Source: G963668435 sp963668435
GTDB lineage: Bacteria > Latescibacterota > Latescibacteria > Latescibacterales > Latescibacteraceae
Assembly (NCBI GenBank): GCA_963668435.2
Contig: CAXXSC010000008.1
Span: 186,001 to 250,000 of the forward strand
Direction of reading: 5' to 3'
DNA: 64,000 bases
Shown here piece by piece: positions 8,191 through 17,392 of this stretch. The notes beneath the pieces were generated by a model. The model saw only the letters and a program-made list of their open reading frames with translations. It was not told where the DNA came from and did not search any database. The translations under genes were made by a program, and so were the position numbers. Position 1 is the stretch's first letter. Every line of letters begins with the position of its first letter.

Positions 8191-9480
8191 TTATTTCACA
8201 CTGCCTTCCTTGTTTGCGACAACACCCTTGATGGCATAATAATGCTTTTTGTAAAAAGCTATCAGTTTGGGAGTCAGAAGCCAGCAACGGTGATAGTCAC
8301 CCGGCATCAGCTCGCCAAACTTCCTGACAATTTTCACCGCGCTCATACTGCCATCGAGGAACTTACATTGCCTTATACTTTTCCTGCAAAGGAACAGGGT
8401 CGGACTCATAAAACCAGTGAGCGGATAAGGGGTGGCAGAATTGCATGGGCAGGCCTTGACAAGACGTCCGAGTTCGCGGTAAAAATCGAAAATATCCATA
8501 AGGTTCAATCCAAGAGTCAGGGCTTTTACCGGAAGCTCGGCAAGATCATGCTCAGTCACCAGAACATTCATACGGTCAACAATTTTACGCGGTGCCACCT
8601 CTTCGCCAAAAAGTCCGTTCTCATTACGTAGGAACAAATCGGACACAACGAGAACATTTGCGAGAACTGATGGCCAATCGCTGTTGTTCAGAAAATCCCT
8701 CTTGCCTGTCTGATACTCATAGAGTAACGACAGCGACTCCGGAACATCATTGCCCAGATTTGCCGCGCTCATGGAAGAAATATCTTCCGAACAGGCAGAC
8801 CAGTAAACAGTGACCCTCGACTCATCCGGTGCGTCGATCACTGTGTCGATCCTGCTCAATGCACCGTGATTGTGGAGAAGCGCCGCTTTGCAGGTATCGA
8901 GCAGTTTCACACGGCTCCGTTTCACTAACGGCTCATATGTCTCTGAGGATGCGATAGCCAGCGAAATCATCGCCATATTGAGCGGATGCTCCATGAAAAG
9001 ATTACGGCGGCTCTTCTTTGAACTACTGCAGAGAAAACGCATCTGGTAAAGCAGAAGCGTCATATTCTCCTCAGAAAGAACAGTATCTACAAAATCATCG
9101 ACACGGTTGTCGATAGAGCCAAGAAAATCGTTAAAAATATTGCTGCGCTTCTGACGCTGGAATAGGCTCATGAAATCATTTTTTATTTCATTCCGGAAAC
9201 GATTGATAAGCATAGCGCTTCGGCTGATTTTGAACAGGAAATCGAGGGAAGGATTTGAGGCTTTCAGCTCTATCAGACGTTCCATGTGACGGGGAGTGAG
9301 CTCAGTTCCACGGGAAAGGAGAACAGTGCCGAATCTGTTGGTCAGATCATCCGACAGCACAAGACCGGTCGCAAAATCCTCCTTGGCAAATGGATTGTAT
9401 CGAGAAAACTGTACCATAGCATCCATTCCATTGATGTCTATAGTCTCACTCTCGATCGAAAATACGGCTTCCGTTTCCAT
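8191..9480 (-). CDS. Degenerate HD-GYP-like signalling protein
   Basis: Cytosolic, 429 residues, no membrane segment. An N-terminal module (LVLSDDLTNRFGTVLLSRGTEL) resembles the small domain that precedes HD-GYP or HDOD domains in other proteins, including the one at 51.6-53.7 kb here. The helical core follows HD-GYP topology, but the metal-binding HD pair reads HN (ALLHNHG) and no GYP motif is found, so phosphodiesterase activity is unlikely. It may bind a nucleotide or partner protein instead. It has its own promoter and terminator and stands alone between the TonB pair and the exporter operon. The distant family assignment is uncertain. Confidence 0.55.
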   Translation of the reverse strand: METEAVFSIESETIDINGMDAMVQFSRYNPFAKEDFATGLVLSDDLTNRFGTVLLSRGTELTPRHMERLIELKASNPSLDFLFKISRSAMLINRFRNEIKNDFMSLFQRQKRSNIFNDFLGSIDNRVDDFVDTVLSEENMTLLLYQMRFLCSSSKKSRRNLFMEHPLNMAMISLAIASSETYEPLVKRSRVKLLDTCKAALLHNHGALSRIDTVIDAPDESRVTVYWSACSEDISSMSAANLGNDVPESLSLLYEYQTGKRDFLNNSDWPSVLANVLVVSDLFLRNENGLFGEEVAPRKIVDRMNVLVTEHDLAELPVKALTLGLNLMDIFDFYRELGRLVKACPCNSATPYPLTGFMSPTLFLCRKSIRQCKFLDGSMSAVKIVRKFGELMPGDYHRCWLLTPKLIAFYKKHYYAIKGVVANKEGSVK

Positions 9481-9596
9481 GAACTAGATTCTACCTTACA
9501 ATAATCTTAGTGCACACACGTTACGGGTGCAGGGACGTTCCTGATATTATTATCGTCACAGTCTGCAAAAAACTGAAGTCCAGTTAGAGCACACGC

Positions 9597-9625
9597 AATA
9601 TCATGCATAATGCTAATATTGTCAA
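9597..9625 (-). promoter_or_regulatory. Sigma-70 promoter for the degenerate HD gene
   Basis: On the minus strand, a perfect TTGACA (9620-9625), a 17-base spacer and GATATT (9597-9602), about 117 bases before the ATG at 9480. Confidence 0.6.
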
Positions 9626-9665
9626 GACAAGATATTGCATTATTCAAAATAATTTCCAGCCACAT

Positions 9666-9700
9666 AACAACAGCCCGCCAGTGACAGGCAGGCCGTTGTT
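9666..9700 (-). terminator. Long hairpin after the exporter operon, possible terminator
   Basis: Two 14-base arms (9666-9679 and 9687-9700) pair with one G-T wobble and one mismatch around a seven-base loop. It sits 50 bases beyond the stop of the ABC ATPase gene. There is no clear T tract, so it may be a weak or Rho-assisted terminator or a 3' stabilising hairpin. Confidence 0.4.
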
Positions 9701-9749
9701 CAGAGCCAAATAACTTTACAAACTCATAAACATCATGCTGATATGGAAC

Positions 9750-10460
9750 TTATGTAACACTATTCATTCTTGCATGACCATTGGCTGTAATACTGTCAGA
9801 GGCGATATTACCATCGAGGATATGAAGAATTCTGTTTGCATGCTCAGCTATATCGAGCTCGTGAGTAACAAGAATAATGGTATTTCCCTCGCTGTGAAGC
9901 CGTTCGAAAATCGTCATGATTTCCTGTCCGGTCTTAGAATCCAGATTACCGGTGGGCTCATCGGCAAGTATGATCGCGGGTTTATTGACAAGCGCTCGGG
10001 CAATAGCGACACGCTGTTTCTGGCCACCGGAAAGTTCCGTGGGACGGTGGTGCATACGCTGTTTTAGACCGACTGCCTCCATTGCCGCCTCGGCGCGTTC
10101 GCGGCGTTCTTTCTTGGAAAGCCCTGAATAAATCAAGGGCAATTCTGTATTATGCAGGGAGTCCGAACGGGGCAACAGATTGAAATTTTGGAAAACGAAA
10201 CCTATTTCGCGATTCCTGACCTCTGCAAGCTCATCATCGGTCATTTCTGAAACAGAACGACCGTTGAGTTCGTAATAGCCGCCGCTCGGAGTATCCAGAC
10301 AGCCAAGAATATTCATTAAAGTCGACTTACCCGAGCCGGACGGCCCCATGATAGCGACATATTCGTTGCGCTCTATCGAAAGATCCACGCCTCTGAGGGC
10401 CCGAACGATTTCCCCTCCCATCTTATACTCCCTGGTAATGCCCTGCATCTTGATAACCAT
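9750..10460 (-). CDS. ABC transporter ATPase, MacB/LolD type
   Basis: Cytoplasmic ATPase that drives the adjacent FtsX-like permeases. Walker A GPSGSGKST, Q-loop FVFQNFNLLPR, signature LSGGQKQRVAIARAL, Walker B ILADEPTGNLD and the H-loop histidine in LVTHELD are all intact. The length (236 residues) and the TGNLDS signature match the MacB/LolD/FtsE group. GAGGTGG precedes the ATG at 10460, preferred over a GTG at 10466 that lies inside that site. Last gene of the MFP-permease-permease-ATPase unit; in MacB itself this domain is fused to the permease, here it is separate. Confidence 0.92.
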   Translation of the reverse strand: MVIKMQGITREYKMGGEIVRALRGVDLSIERNEYVAIMGPSGSGKSTLMNILGCLDTPSGGYYELNGRSVSEMTDDELAEVRNREIGFVFQNFNLLPRSDSLHNTELPLIYSGLSKKERRERAEAAMEAVGLKQRMHHRPTELSGGQKQRVAIARALVNKPAIILADEPTGNLDSKTGQEIMTIFERLHSEGNTIILVTHELDIAEHANRILHILDGNIASDSITANGHARMNSVT

Positions 10461-10577
10461 GACCACCTCACATTATTTAACATTTACCCGATAATATATT
10501 ATCTTATTCCTTTCCGCACAAGCGGATTGAAAGTCTGTTTTATAACTAACGCTGAAAGCTCTGATTGGTTTACATTT

Positions 10578-11822
10578 TTATTCGTGACTCAGCGCCTCCA
10601 CTGGATCAAGACGTGACGCCCGCCATGCCGGATATGAACCGAAAGTCACGCCGACAAACAGTGAAAATCCAACAGCTAACACCATCATTTTCTGCGAAAT
10701 CACACTGATGAAGGTCATACCTGTCAGTTTCGTGATCAGCGCCGCCATACCTGCACCGATACCAAGGCCGAGCAGAATTCCGAGTGCACCTCCGACCATG
10801 CAGAGCACGATAGCCTCGACAATAAACTGAAGCATGATCGCCCGCCGTTTCGCACCAAGGGCTTTCCGGATGCCGATCTCCCGAGTCCGCTCGGTGACAG
10901 AAACGAGCATGATATTCATGATGCCGATACCGCCGACAAGAAGGGATATACCCGCGATGCCGCCTGCGACAGCATTCATAATACGAATAACATTATTGAT
11001 CTGATCCATTTCTTCACTGAATGTCTTGATATTGAAATCTTCGCCGTGCTTATGAAGACGAGAATACACACGCTTAAGGGCGGCGACAACATCATCCGTA
11101 AATTCCGGCGACTTGGCCCTGATAAACAATGCGTGGATATGATCATCACCGTTAATACGTGTCTGAACAGTAGTATATGGCGCCACAGATCGCTGATCGT
11201 AATCGTTGTCAAAAAATTCCTTCTTCTGCATGACTCCAACCACGGTATAGCGCATCCTTCCAACCCGCACTTCTTTCTCTATAGGATTTTCATCCCCGAA
11301 AAGACGCTGCGCCACATCATGACCAAGTACAATAACCTTTGCTTTGTTGATTATATCCGCGCTGCTTATAAAACGCCCGAGCCTGAGTTTCCAGTTAAAA
11401 ATCTGATTATAACCGATACCGGTACTCTGTAAACGATAGCCTTCGAGCGAAACCCCTTTGCGATTGAGCCATGTATTGTTTGTTCCCTGATAGCCGACGA
11501 TAGGGACAACGAGATCGATCTTGTCGCTTTCTATATTGAGCGCCTCGACATCGCGCTCGGTAATATATTCATCATATTTAGTTCGGACCCATTTTCCCTG
11601 TTCATTCCTGCGCCACTGGTTCGGGGGCGTGGTCCAAAGGATCGAATAACCGCCCATCTGCTCGAACTCGGAATAAATGTAGGATTTGAGACCGTCACCG
11701 ATGGAAACCACACCGGTAACAGAGCCGACAGCTATAAGAATGCCAATAAGGCTTAAAAGGCTGCGCATTTTATTTGCACGCAACTGTTTGAGTGCAACAC
11801 CTATAGATGGAAGTACAACCAT
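10578..11822 (-). CDS. MacB-like ABC permease, second of a tandem pair
   Basis: Inner-membrane permease with the MacB plan: one N-terminal membrane helix (about residues 20-45, MRSLLSLIGILIAVGSV), a large periplasmic core domain, then three C-terminal helices in an FtsX domain with the strongly conserved ERTREIGIRKALGAK motif. The ATG at 11822 starts VVLPSIGVALKQLRANK; the frame extends to 11870 but the added residues are not family-like. It resembles the neighbouring permease closely, including GSVTGVVSIGDGL, so the two are paralogues and could form a heterodimer with the single ATPase encoded 117 bases downstream. Confidence 0.9.
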   Translation of the reverse strand: MVVLPSIGVALKQLRANKMRSLLSLIGILIAVGSVTGVVSIGDGLKSYIYSEFEQMGGYSILWTTPPNQWRRNEQGKWVRTKYDEYITERDVEALNIESDKIDLVVPIVGYQGTNNTWLNRKGVSLEGYRLQSTGIGYNQIFNWKLRLGRFISSADIINKAKVIVLGHDVAQRLFGDENPIEKEVRVGRMRYTVVGVMQKKEFFDNDYDQRSVAPYTTVQTRINGDDHIHALFIRAKSPEFTDDVVAALKRVYSRLHKHGEDFNIKTFSEEMDQINNVIRIMNAVAGGIAGISLLVGGIGIMNIMLVSVTERTREIGIRKALGAKRRAIMLQFIVEAIVLCMVGGALGILLGLGIGAGMAALITKLTGMTFISVISQKMMVLAVGFSLFVGVTFGSYPAWRASRLDPVEALSHE

Positions 11823-11879
11823 TGCATACCCATATTCAATACTGGGACGGTACGAAACCGTCCGGTTCATTCATGTGCC

Positions 11880-13109
11880 CTATTCGTAACGAAGAGCTTC
11901 GATTGGATCGAGTTTCGAGGCTCGCCACGCCGGATAGACACCAAAAAACAAGCCGATACACGCGGAATATGAAATTGCGAATACCATAAGTTTGGTCGTT
12001 ACAATGCTTTCGAACGGCATGTTTGTCATGCTTTTTACCCACGCAGACAGTCCCGCGCCAAGCCCAAGACCCATCAGGATACCGAGAGCACCACCAAAAA
12101 GACAGAGCACCATAGCCTCGAGGATGAACTGGACAAGTATATTCCGCCGTTTTGCACCAAGCGCTTTCCTAACACCGATCTCGCGCGTTCGCTCATTCAC
12201 GGAAACGAGCATGATGTTCATTATGCCGATACCGCCGACAAGCAGCGAAATCCCCGCGATACCGCCCGCAAACATCTTAAGGATCGTGACCACCCGGTTG
12301 AACTGGCCGATCTGGTCCTCACCAGTCTGAACACGGTAATCCTCGCCGTGGTCTTTGGTACGTTTCAGAATAAGACGCACCTGCTCGGCAACTGTATTGG
12401 CATATTCCGGGCTTTCCGCATACACACTGATAACGTGAACGCGGTCATCACCGGTCTCCCGCCGCTGAGCCGTAGTGTAGGGCATAACGAGTGTCCGCTC
12501 GTTGACATCTTCGAAAAACGAGCGCTGTTTCAGCACACCGACAACCCTGACCCGTTTCCCTGCGATTTTCATTTCCTGGCCTACAGGGTCCATATCGCCG
12601 TAAAGGTCCTCGGCAAGCTGTTTCCCAATAACGACCACTTTTGCCGCGTTACGGACATCGAACTCATTGATGAAACGCCCTTTGTCAACATCCCAGTTCC
12701 GTGTCAGATGGAAATATTCATTCGAAGCATTGCATTTCGCATAAGCGGTCGCCTGTTTGTACCTGACATCGAGATTGAAATTCATAACCGGAACAACATA
12801 CTTGACATGGTCTACTTCGCGGAGAATGCGCTCGACATCCTTGTTATCAAGATAGGCCTCGTAATCACGTCTCACCCACACGCCCCTGCTCCTCTCAACG
12901 TGAGAATCCGGAGCTTGAACACTGACATTGCTGGCGCCGCCGCTTTTCTCGAACTCGCCGGCAACCGTGAGCCTGAGACCGTCACCCATGGATATCACAC
13001 CGGTGACACTTCCAACACTTATCAGTATGCCAAGAATGGAGAGTATCGCCCGCATCTTGTGTATGCGTATCTGGTCAAAACCTATTACAACTGCTTCCCA
13101 TATATTCAT
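11880..13109 (-). CDS. MacB-like ABC permease, first of a tandem pair
   Basis: A 409-residue inner-membrane permease of mechanotransmission type: N-terminal helix (residues about 18-42, MRAILSILGILISVGSV), periplasmic MacB core, then the FtsX domain with NERTREIGVRKALGAKR and three C-terminal helices. It ends in LDPIEALRYE, the usual family terminus. AAGG stands ahead of the ATG at 13109. Transcribed 54 bases after the membrane fusion protein and 57 bases before its paralogue. Substrate unknown; related systems export peptides, lipoproteins or siderophores rather than acting as importers. Confidence 0.9.
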   Translation of the reverse strand: MNIWEAVVIGFDQIRIHKMRAILSILGILISVGSVTGVISMGDGLRLTVAGEFEKSGGASNVSVQAPDSHVERSRGVWVRRDYEAYLDNKDVERILREVDHVKYVVPVMNFNLDVRYKQATAYAKCNASNEYFHLTRNWDVDKGRFINEFDVRNAAKVVVIGKQLAEDLYGDMDPVGQEMKIAGKRVRVVGVLKQRSFFEDVNERTLVMPYTTAQRRETGDDRVHVISVYAESPEYANTVAEQVRLILKRTKDHGEDYRVQTGEDQIGQFNRVVTILKMFAGGIAGISLLVGGIGIMNIMLVSVNERTREIGVRKALGAKRRNILVQFILEAMVLCLFGGALGILMGLGLGAGLSAWVKSMTNMPFESIVTTKLMVFAISYSACIGLFFGVYPAWRASKLDPIEALRYE

Positions 13110-13163
13110 ATAAACTGCCTTGCGGATTTGTAATGTAATCTTCGACTGAAAGATACCGAAACG

Positions 13164-14468
13164 TTACTTGTTTTTTGATTCATCCGGTTCGTTTATCTTT
13201 TCCGCTTTCTTATCCTTGTTTTTGCTCTCCTGTTCTCGCTTTTCGAAAGCCTTGTACATTTTCTCCGCATCAAGGGCAACAACTGTTGTTGTATCGAGTT
13301 CGGCAACAAGTTCATAACGGCTGTCAGATTTCAGTCCCACCCCGATTTCTTTCATCTCATAGCTATCGAGAGGATCAGGTGCTTTTTTGAAAATGCCGCC
13401 CTTCTTTTTCGAGGCGTCATCATCGCCCTCAGCATCTTTTTTCTTCAGATAAACAATATGTGTTTCAGCATTTGGTGAACCTTCTTTGTGGTCTTTTTTC
13501 ACATATACCGATTCGATCGGCAGAAAAGGCACACTGTCGGCGCGGTCAATAATGACATCGACATCGCAGCTCATGCCGGGTTTGAGACGGGGATCCTCAT
13601 CGATAATCTCGATTTCGGTTTTGAACGTAACAACATTCCTTCCTTCCTGCAGAACACCTACTGGTGAAATATGCCTGATGACACCGGCAAAAGATGTGTC
13701 AGGATAGGCATCGAGCTTGATATCGACATCAAACCTCACATCGACACGCCCGATGTCGACCTCGCTGATATTGGCCTTGATGATCTTTGTCGAGGGATCA
13801 CCTATCTGGAAAAGGTTCGTGCCCGCCACGACCGAACTGATGCCGGAAGTGACAATGAAACCTTCCTCCACATAACGCTGAGTGATATAGCCGTCATAGG
13901 GCGCCCTTACCACCGAGGATACAATCTTTTCATCAGATCCCTCGCCTGAGGTTTCTATCTCGCGCTCCATGATAAGGAGTTCCTGACTGGCCAGGTTGTA
14001 GGCATTCTGGCAGAGAAGATAGCTGTTTTCGGCATCCTCGACCTCTTTCTGGCTGATAAATGAGGTCTTTGCCAGTTCGCGCTTACGGTCAAGTTCTTTT
14101 TTTGCCTGTTCGAGATCGATTCTCGTACGGTCAACATTTGCCCGTTTCTGGAACAGGAGCAGTGTCTGAGTCGGGTCCGGATCGATCACACAGAGAGCCT
14201 GCCCCTCACTGACTACATCGCCTTCCTTGACATATATATCCTTGATGGTGCCAGCGATTTTGGATTTGACTTCGACAGTCCGTAAAAGCTGGATATTCCC
14301 AGTTTCGGTGAGCATATCGATAACATCGCCCACCTTGACCTGGGAGGTTTTTATCTCCTCCGTCTTTTTCTTGCCGGAGAGCTTGCTGCCCACAACCATG
14401 AATATGGCGATCAGAATAATTATGCCGATAATATATTTTTTCCAACGGCCCTTTTTCTTATTTGCCAC
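13164..14468 (-). CDS. Periplasmic membrane fusion protein, MacA/HlyD type
   Basis: Adaptor joining the inner-membrane permeases to the TolC-like channel. From a GTG at 14468, preceded by an excellent GGGAGGAAAAAC, the protein starts ANKKKGRWKK, has one membrane anchor (about residues 11-31), a biotinyl-lipoyl-like half motif (VKSKIAGTIKDIYVKEGD), a long helical hairpin rich in Lys/Glu, the second lipoyl half (VVRAPYDGYIT) and a beta-barrel domain. The C-terminus is unusually long and charged (repeated KK/EE). The frame runs to 14573 but the upstream residues lack family sense. The GTG start is well supported. Confidence 0.9.
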   Translation of the reverse strand: MANKKKGRWKKYIIGIIILIAIFMVVGSKLSGKKKTEEIKTSQVKVGDVIDMLTETGNIQLLRTVEVKSKIAGTIKDIYVKEGDVVSEGQALCVIDPDPTQTLLLFQKRANVDRTRIDLEQAKKELDRKRELAKTSFISQKEVEDAENSYLLCQNAYNLASQELLIMEREIETSGEGSDEKIVSSVVRAPYDGYITQRYVEEGFIVTSGISSVVAGTNLFQIGDPSTKIIKANISEVDIGRVDVRFDVDIKLDAYPDTSFAGVIRHISPVGVLQEGRNVVTFKTEIEIIDEDPRLKPGMSCDVDVIIDRADSVPFLPIESVYVKKDHKEGSPNAETHIVYLKKKDAEGDDDASKKKGGIFKKAPDPLDSYEMKEIGVGLKSDSRYELVAELDTTTVVALDAEKMYKAFEKREQESKNKDKKAEKINEPDESKNK

Positions 14469-14664
14469 GTTTTTCCTCCCAGTTGAAATTAAGGGTATCT
14501 CTAATAATTCGCTTTTTTTCATGAGCGATATATTCATGTGTATTGACAAGACAGAAAAGCAATTACTTATCAAGAATATAATTCGAACTTCAATAAATGC
14601 TGCCTGTCAATGAAATATACACGCATCGATAAAAATGGAATTAATCGATCTGCCCTAATATATC

Positions 14665-16155
14665 TTATTTATCAGTCACAATCGAAATATTATGGTCACG
14701 AAGAAGAAGACCACCGGCGCGTTTCAGTTCATTGACAGCCTTGGTGTAATCGATAATTGATTTATGGTAAAGATTACGGGAATTCGCAAGGTCTGTCTGG
14801 TACTGCAAAACATAATAGCTGGTCGAGAGCTTATTCTTGAACCGCTCTTCCTCTGTTTTGAGTTTCAATTCGTTTACTGACACGTTCTTTTGCGCGACAT
14901 CGACACTCTCACGCAGGATTTCCACATTCCTTGCCGCTGAACGGATTTCATTGAGAATCGTGCTTTCGATATCCTTTATGGTCAGTTCCTGACGGCGTAT
15001 CTGGATCTCTCGCTTCTCCATCTCGAGTTTCGCATCTCTGTTACCAATGGGAAAACTGAGCGTGAGGCCGACACCGGTATTGTACTGACCGAAATCTCCC
15101 ATATCGCGTATGTTCTTATCGTAGCTCGTGCCAGAGCCCTGGATGTTGTAACGGGCATTCAGGTCGAGTGTTGGCAGAAGGTTGTTTTTCGCCAGATCGC
15201 GGTTGAACTGATAGCGTTTGAGGCTTTTCTGGCCGATTTTGTAGTCAGGCCTGAGCCCAAGCGCCTGCTGGTATACAGAACCGATATCGACCGGATAATC
15301 CTCCAGAACGGCCTCATCTGTCGGCTTAAGGTCGGCGTGCAGTTCATCTCCGGAGCTCATGTTGAGCAGACGTCTGAGACCATCCTCTTTTTCACGGATG
15401 ACACTTTTCTGATTCAGGATATCCTGCTCCCGGGAAAGGAGTGTGCTTTCAGCCTCGAGGACATCCGAATCGGTGAGCACACCCAGCTCACGGCCTTTTC
15501 TGTTGTATGCGAGAAGGCTGTCGGCCTGATCCGCGGACAGTTCCAGCACCCGCATGGACTGCCATGCATAAACCAGGTCCCAGTATGCGTTCGTCACTTG
15601 ATAGATGAGATTGACCGTTCTGTTCTCGATATCGTAAGCAGTGTTGTCGAGGTCGAGACGGGCGAAATAGACGCTCGAGGTATTTACCTTCTTGCCGAAC
15701 CCCTTAAGAAGCGGCTGATTGACCTGTATACCGAGGTAGCTACTGTAATTTTTCGCCGTTTCGATGTTACTTTCGGAAAGGGCGTTGTAGAAACCGACAC
15801 CCCAGTCAGCACCACTTCTCAGCTTCTGCCCGAATGTCATGTTGAGATTGGAATTTTCCTGCTCAATGCTGTCAACACCATAATATGCATAGTAGTTAGG
15901 GGTTTCGTTGCGGCTCCTGTTCATTTCGACAGAGAAAGCCGGATCGAATATCGTTTCAGCCTGAGTGATAGAAAGGTTGTCAGTCTTAAGCCCCATCGAA
16001 TAGGCTTTAAGGCTCAGGTTTTCGGTCAGCGCCCGGTCGATACATTGGCTGAGTGATATGTCAATAACATTTTCAGCCTGAACAGTGCAGGCGATACAAC
16101 AGAATTGGAATGCCGTCAGAATAACCAGTATTCTGCCTGCCTTTTTCAGAAACAT
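14665..16155 (-). CDS. TolC-family outer-membrane efflux protein
   Basis: Outer-membrane channel partner of the ABC exporter. The signal peptide is clear (MFLKKAGRILVILTAFQ, then a Cys-rich end and VQA). The mature part is about 470 residues with two OEP repeats, each a long helix pair flanked by strands. Family patterns include LSQCIDRALTENLSL near the start and QPLLKGFGKKVN. AAAGGAG precedes the ATG. It lies 196 bases before the membrane fusion protein gene and 202 bases after the DUF4097 gene, so the unit may have internal promoters. Confidence 0.9.
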   Translation of the reverse strand: MFLKKAGRILVILTAFQFCCIACTVQAENVIDISLSQCIDRALTENLSLKAYSMGLKTDNLSITQAETIFDPAFSVEMNRSRNETPNYYAYYGVDSIEQENSNLNMTFGQKLRSGADWGVGFYNALSESNIETAKNYSSYLGIQVNQPLLKGFGKKVNTSSVYFARLDLDNTAYDIENRTVNLIYQVTNAYWDLVYAWQSMRVLELSADQADSLLAYNRKGRELGVLTDSDVLEAESTLLSREQDILNQKSVIREKEDGLRRLLNMSSGDELHADLKPTDEAVLEDYPVDIGSVYQQALGLRPDYKIGQKSLKRYQFNRDLAKNNLLPTLDLNARYNIQGSGTSYDKNIRDMGDFGQYNTGVGLTLSFPIGNRDAKLEMEKREIQIRRQELTIKDIESTILNEIRSAARNVEILRESVDVAQKNVSVNELKLKTEEERFKNKLSTSYYVLQYQTDLANSRNLYHKSIIDYTKAVNELKRAGGLLLRDHNISIVTDK

Positions 16156-16357
16156 GCCTTCTCCTTTTTATTATTATATGCTTTCATGCTTTCATTGTGA
16201 ACCGGCACAGGCTTAAGACACCTGTTAAAAATATCCGGTCCGGACCAGGTCAAAAAGGACTGAATACCTTTTCCCAGCCTCACTATCAATACAGACAAAA
16301 CGCTAACATTATTCATCAAGTATACCAGTCTTTTTTACTGATTGGATTATTTGCATG

Positions 16358-17212
16358 CTATTTCTGCAAAATGCTTATACCACCATTGGTTGTCGTTGCC
16401 TCTATGAGATAACCACCATCGCCAAGCGTGGCATCGATCGCGCGTTTCGATATATTGTCTAAAACCATCTTGAATCCGGTGGCCGATATCCTACCGTTTG
16501 TCGTCCTGCACTTAAGGCGGGCATCTACATCGGGATCGACGTAGAGGGTTACCGAGCCGTTAGTTGTTCGGAGACGTACATCACGCTCAAGCCTGTCCGG
16601 CAGTGTGACATCGATCTTACCGTTGGTCGTGTGCGCCGAAACCACATCGCTGTTGCCGGAAACATATATAGCGCCATTTGTCGTGTGTGCCTCGATTTCT
16701 CCACTGGCATTCTCGGCCCGGATATTGCCGTTGGTGCTTTTCAGCTCCATCCGGCCATGGACATCCCTGACCTCGACATAGCCATTGGTCGATTTTGCAT
16801 GATTGAGCGCTATTGTATTCGGCAGCCTGACCTCGTAGTCCACAGACACACTTTTCCCTCCATGAAACACCCCCCTGAACAAACTCTTAAAAATACTGTT
16901 ATTGCCGTCGCAACTGTCATGCCCCTGTTTCACAGTTCTCACGGTGACAGTGGAACCTGTGTCAATCTCGATTTCGACCCGGTCGAGATCAGCCCTGCTG
17001 CCGCTTGTCCTTTTGACAGCATTGATAACAATTTCATCGCCATCCCAGCTCTCGATTTCGACCTTTCCGTTAACACTTTGAATTTCAAAGTAGTCAACAC
17101 CGCCTGCATCAATTTTCCTGTGAAAATCTTCGTGATTACCGGCAAAAGCGGTCGTGTGAAACACAGCGAGGATCAACAGCAGGTAAATGAATGTTTTTGA
17201 AATGAACCGCAT
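16358..17212 (-). CDS. Secreted DUF4097-type beta-repeat protein
   Basis: A signal peptide (MRFISKTFIYLLLILAVFHTTAFAG) is followed by a beta-solenoid-like protein with many copies of a short unit around TTNG or STNG (TTNGAI, TTNGKI, TTNGSV, TTNGRI, TTNGGI). This is the pattern of DUF4097 proteins, often found beside bacterial anti-sigma or exporter genes. Function is unknown; a surface or periplasmic structural role is likely. GGAGG precedes the ATG. A terminator separates it from the gene upstream, so it probably has its own promoter and may lead the exporter unit downstream. Confidence 0.82.
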   Translation of the reverse strand: MRFISKTFIYLLLILAVFHTTAFAGNHEDFHRKIDAGGVDYFEIQSVNGKVEIESWDGDEIVINAVKRTSGSRADLDRVEIEIDTGSTVTVRTVKQGHDSCDGNNSIFKSLFRGVFHGGKSVSVDYEVRLPNTIALNHAKSTNGYVEVRDVHGRMELKSTNGNIRAENASGEIEAHTTNGAIYVSGNSDVVSAHTTNGKIDVTLPDRLERDVRLRTTNGSVTLYVDPDVDARLKCRTTNGRISATGFKMVLDNISKRAIDATLGDGGYLIEATTTNGGISILQK

Positions 17213-17303
17213 TGTAGACCTCCATTATTGTTTTTTCTATTCTCTAAGACATCACATAACGTTTATTTGATCAATTTATTTTCAAAAAAGTTGTACACTC
17301 AGT

Positions 17304-17366
17304 AAAAAAGCCTGTACATCATTCGATAAAAAAGTCGTCTGATACTTTCATCATGATATACAGGCT
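17304..17366 (-). terminator. Rho-independent terminator after the small membrane-protein gene
   Basis: Arms of 14 bases (17309-17322 and 17353-17366, AGCCTGTA core) pair with one mismatch around a 30-base loop. On the minus strand the stem is followed by six T residues. It lies 26 bases beyond the stop at 17393 and so separates that gene from the DUF4097 gene. Confidence 0.6.
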
Positions 17367-17392
17367 CGTTTGGGTTTCGTTACAGTCACATT

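Noticed and set aside
12348..13133. 261-residue open frame antisense to a MacB permease gene
   Set aside because: It is a shadow of a well-supported gene and lacks its own signals.
15337..16056. 239-residue open frame antisense to the TolC gene
   Set aside because: It overlaps a clear coding gene on the other strand and has no ribosome site or recognisable motif.
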